From: Thermoproteales archaeon | GTDB lineage: Archaea > Thermoproteota > Thermoprotei > Thermoproteales > Thermocladiaceae | Direction of reading: 5' to 3' | Assembly: GCA_027068725.1 (NCBI GenBank) | Contig: JAMOMD010000456.1 | Coordinates: forward strand, 1 to 5,379 | Length of the DNA: 5,379 nucleotides | Program-made: the position numbers and the translations under genes | In this document: one piece after another, positions 4,645 to 5,379 of the stretch | Layout: the number at the start of each line of letters is the position of its first letter | How positions within the stretch are numbered: position 1 is the first letter of the stretch | The notes under the pieces: model-generated | What the model was told of the DNA's origin: nothing | The model's input: only the letters and a program-made list of their open reading frames with translations | Database searches by the model: none

Positions 4645-4682
4645 TTTAATTTTGATTGTCGTAGTTGATTATACGAGAGGTG
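4645..4682 (+). promoter_or_regulatory. Promoter and ribosome binding site for the 4696-4977 gene
   Basis: TTTAAT (4645-4650) is a plausible TATA core. It predicts transcription from about 4674, immediately before GAGAGGTG (4675-4682), a good match to the archaeal anti-Shine-Dalgarno complement. The ATG at 4696 is 13 bases further on, longer than ideal. A closer GTG at 4686 opens a different, hydrophobic frame of 34 codons. Confidence 0.4.
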
Positions 4683-4695
4683 TATGTGAATTACA

Positions 4696-4977
4696 ATGTT
4701 CTTCTCAAGTATGTGCTACTGTTATTGTTACCTAATTACGCCGGAGAATACTGTCAGGAAACTGCGAGAAGTACTTGGCTATGTTAGACCTGGAGAACAT
4801 GTTAGTGTACTTAGTGATAAGAAGAGAAAAGCTCGATTGCTTAAACTAGAGCGTGATTTGCGTAGATGTGGAGACCTGTCCGAACTTAGAGAAGTCAGGC
4901 TTGTGACCTGCAAAGATTTCTACAGGTTTCAGCAAGATCCCGAATCAATTAGATACACTTCGAAGAGCTGGCGCTAG
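4696..4977 (+). CDS. Unrecognised small basic protein, 93 residues
   Basis: The frame starts at an ATG just after an in-frame TGA (4687-4689) and ends at a TAG (4975-4977). A Cys/Tyr alternation (CYCYCY, residues 7-12) is followed by a helix-strand pattern: TVRKLREVLGYV, then EHVSVLSD, then a very basic helix (KKRKARLLKLERDLRR), then LREVRLVTCKDFYRF near the C-terminus. The second half is rich in Arg and Lys and could bind nucleic acid. LVTCKDF is only loosely reminiscent of the last strand of PIN-type nucleases, and the acidic residues expected of an active PIN domain are not seen. Met6 (4711) is an alternative start. No family is recognised; it may be a fragment of a larger protein. It has its own candidate promoter and an operator-like cluster upstream. 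Confidence 0.5.
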   Translation: MFFSSMCYCYCYLITPENTVRKLREVLGYVRPGEHVSVLSDKKRKARLLKLERDLRRCGDLSELREVRLVTCKDFYRFQQDPESIRYTSKSWR

Positions 4978-5134
4978 ACTCTAGGCTTAAGTCAACAACA
5001 TCGAGACCTATTATTCGTGAAGGTACGGTAACGGACAATGCATTGATATTCTTAAATTAGTCTAGTAGACCATGTTGCTAATCTTCGTAAAGTACGGCAT
5101 TGTAACGAAGAATACATCAGGTGGATCTAGTCTT
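4978..5134. repeat. Spacer with short direct and inverted repeats
   Basis: No gene is seen. TTCGTGAAGGTACGG (5014-5028) recurs imperfectly as TTCGTAAAGTACGG (5084-5097). GTCTAGTAGAC (5060-5070) is a palindrome around one base. TCTTCGT (5082-5088) pairs with ACGAAGA (5105-5111) over a 16-base loop. The spacer separates a plus-strand gene from converging transcription on the minus strand, so some of these may act as 3' stems. Confidence 0.35.
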
Positions 5135-5283
5135 GAGGCCCCCCATCCCTCCGCGGGGTACATGCCGGTGTAGCATTAGGTTCCAGTTCCTAGTGACCCC
5201 CTGTTCTGAGTCTCTGTCATTCTCTCCTACACTATCCATACTACCCGGCTTCTATACTAACCCCCGCGGAGGTCAGGGGCCTC
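5135..5283. repeat. GC-rich long inverted repeat, candidate structured RNA or small mobile element
   Basis: GAGGCCCC (5135-5142) and CCTCCGCGGGG (5148-5158) on the left are matched exactly by CCCCGCGGAGG (5262-5272) and GGGGCCTC (5276-5283) on the right. Internal loops of 5 and 3 bases separate the two helices, giving 19 base pairs that enclose 103 bases. Inside, GCCGG (5164-5168) can pair with CCGGC (5245-5249) and TGTAG (5169-5173) with CTACA (5227-5231), so a branched fold is possible. The GC-rich arms stand out from AT-rich surroundings, a classic sign of structured RNA in hyperthermophiles. No match to 5S rRNA, tRNA or SRP RNA was recognised. Inverted ends also suit a MITE-like element, but no flanking target duplication was found. 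Confidence 0.5.
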
Positions 5284-5304
5284 GATAAAATCTCCATTAT
5301 CGAG
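5281..5304 (-). terminator. Hairpin just after the 5308-5379 gene
   Basis: CTCGATAA (5281-5288) and TTATCGAG (5297-5304) form a perfect 8-bp stem with an 8-base loop, beginning 3 bases after the minus-strand stop codon. No T tract follows; instead the GC-rich inverted repeat begins at once and shares the CTC. It may protect the mRNA 3' end or be part of the neighbouring element. Confidence 0.4.
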
Positions 5305-5307
5305 AAC

Positions 5308-5379
5308 TTAAGCCATTGCGTAGACTTTTGGGTAGTCAGTTGTTAAGGCCTTCATCACTGTTTCAGCAAGGATGTCCGT
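5308..5379 (-). CDS. 3' end of an unidentified protein (partial)
   Basis: The minus strand is open from the window edge to a TAA at 5310-5308 and gives 23 residues of a C-terminus: a helix-like DILAETVMKALTTDYP and then KVYAMA. The helix has amphipathic spacing and looks genuine, but it is too short to assign. Its stop is followed by a hairpin and the GC-rich inverted repeat. If this is the 3' end of a mobile-element gene, the inverted repeat could be its boundary or an associated RNA; nothing in these residues proves that. Confidence 0.4.
   Translation of the reverse strand, partial: TDILAETVMKALTTDYPKVYAMA

Noticed and set aside
4686..4790. GTG-started 34-codon hydrophobic frame overlapping the 93-residue gene
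   Set aside because: It ends after 34 codons with a non-hydrophobic tail, and its start is only 3 bases from the Shine-Dalgarno site; the 93-codon frame is longer and more coding-like.
118..5379. tRNA, rRNA or CRISPR array
   Set aside because: No T-arm/anticodon pattern, no ribosomal sequence and no regularly spaced repeats of 24-37 bases were seen on either strand by eye; the GC-rich islands do not match the tRNA or 5S patterns I know.

Overview
This window looks like a chromosome segment from a hyperthermophilic archaeon, most likely a crenarchaeon. The case rests on Arg codons that are mostly AGA/AGG, heavy ATA and CTA use, TATA-type promoters, GTG and TTG starts, GGAGGTG-like Shine-Dalgarno sites, and AT-rich DNA with two GC-rich structured islands. 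No universal marker gene is present, so genus and order cannot be assigned.

Layout. (1) Bases 1-117 are the 3' end of a plus-strand gene, probably a membrane protein. (2) Bases 118-651 hold no convincing gene, only short interrupted frames. (3) A candidate 43-residue minus-strand gene (652-783) contains a GC-rich hairpin. Upstream of it lies a 167-residue minus-strand protein (845-1348) ending in a DUF3800-like GLQLAD motif but lacking the expected N-terminus. (4) The main gene is a 472-residue membrane-anchored, extracytoplasmic, probably glycosylated protein (1560-2978, minus). Its TATA box is bracketed by two exact 10-bp direct repeats, with a 16-bp perfect palindrome further upstream. (5) Bases 3160-3661 look like decayed minus-strand coding DNA for a coiled-coil protein. 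(6) Bases 3662-4194 encode a membrane segment, coiled coil and second membrane segment split over two overlapping frames, so the gene is probably frameshifted. (7) Divergent from it on the plus strand are two tandem tiny single-span membrane proteins of 32 and 31 residues, followed by an operator-like cluster of palindromes and repeats. (8) A 93-residue unrecognised protein follows (4696-4977). (9) After a repeat-rich spacer comes a GC-rich inverted repeat (5135-5283), possibly a structured RNA or a small mobile element, and then the 3' end of a minus-strand gene (5308-5379).

No pathway can be reconstructed. The common theme of the better-supported genes is the cell envelope: an anchored surface protein, a coiled-coil membrane protein and two micro-membrane proteins, next to DNA that shows gene decay. 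Several broken frames could instead be assembly indels, and that should be excluded before they are read as biology.
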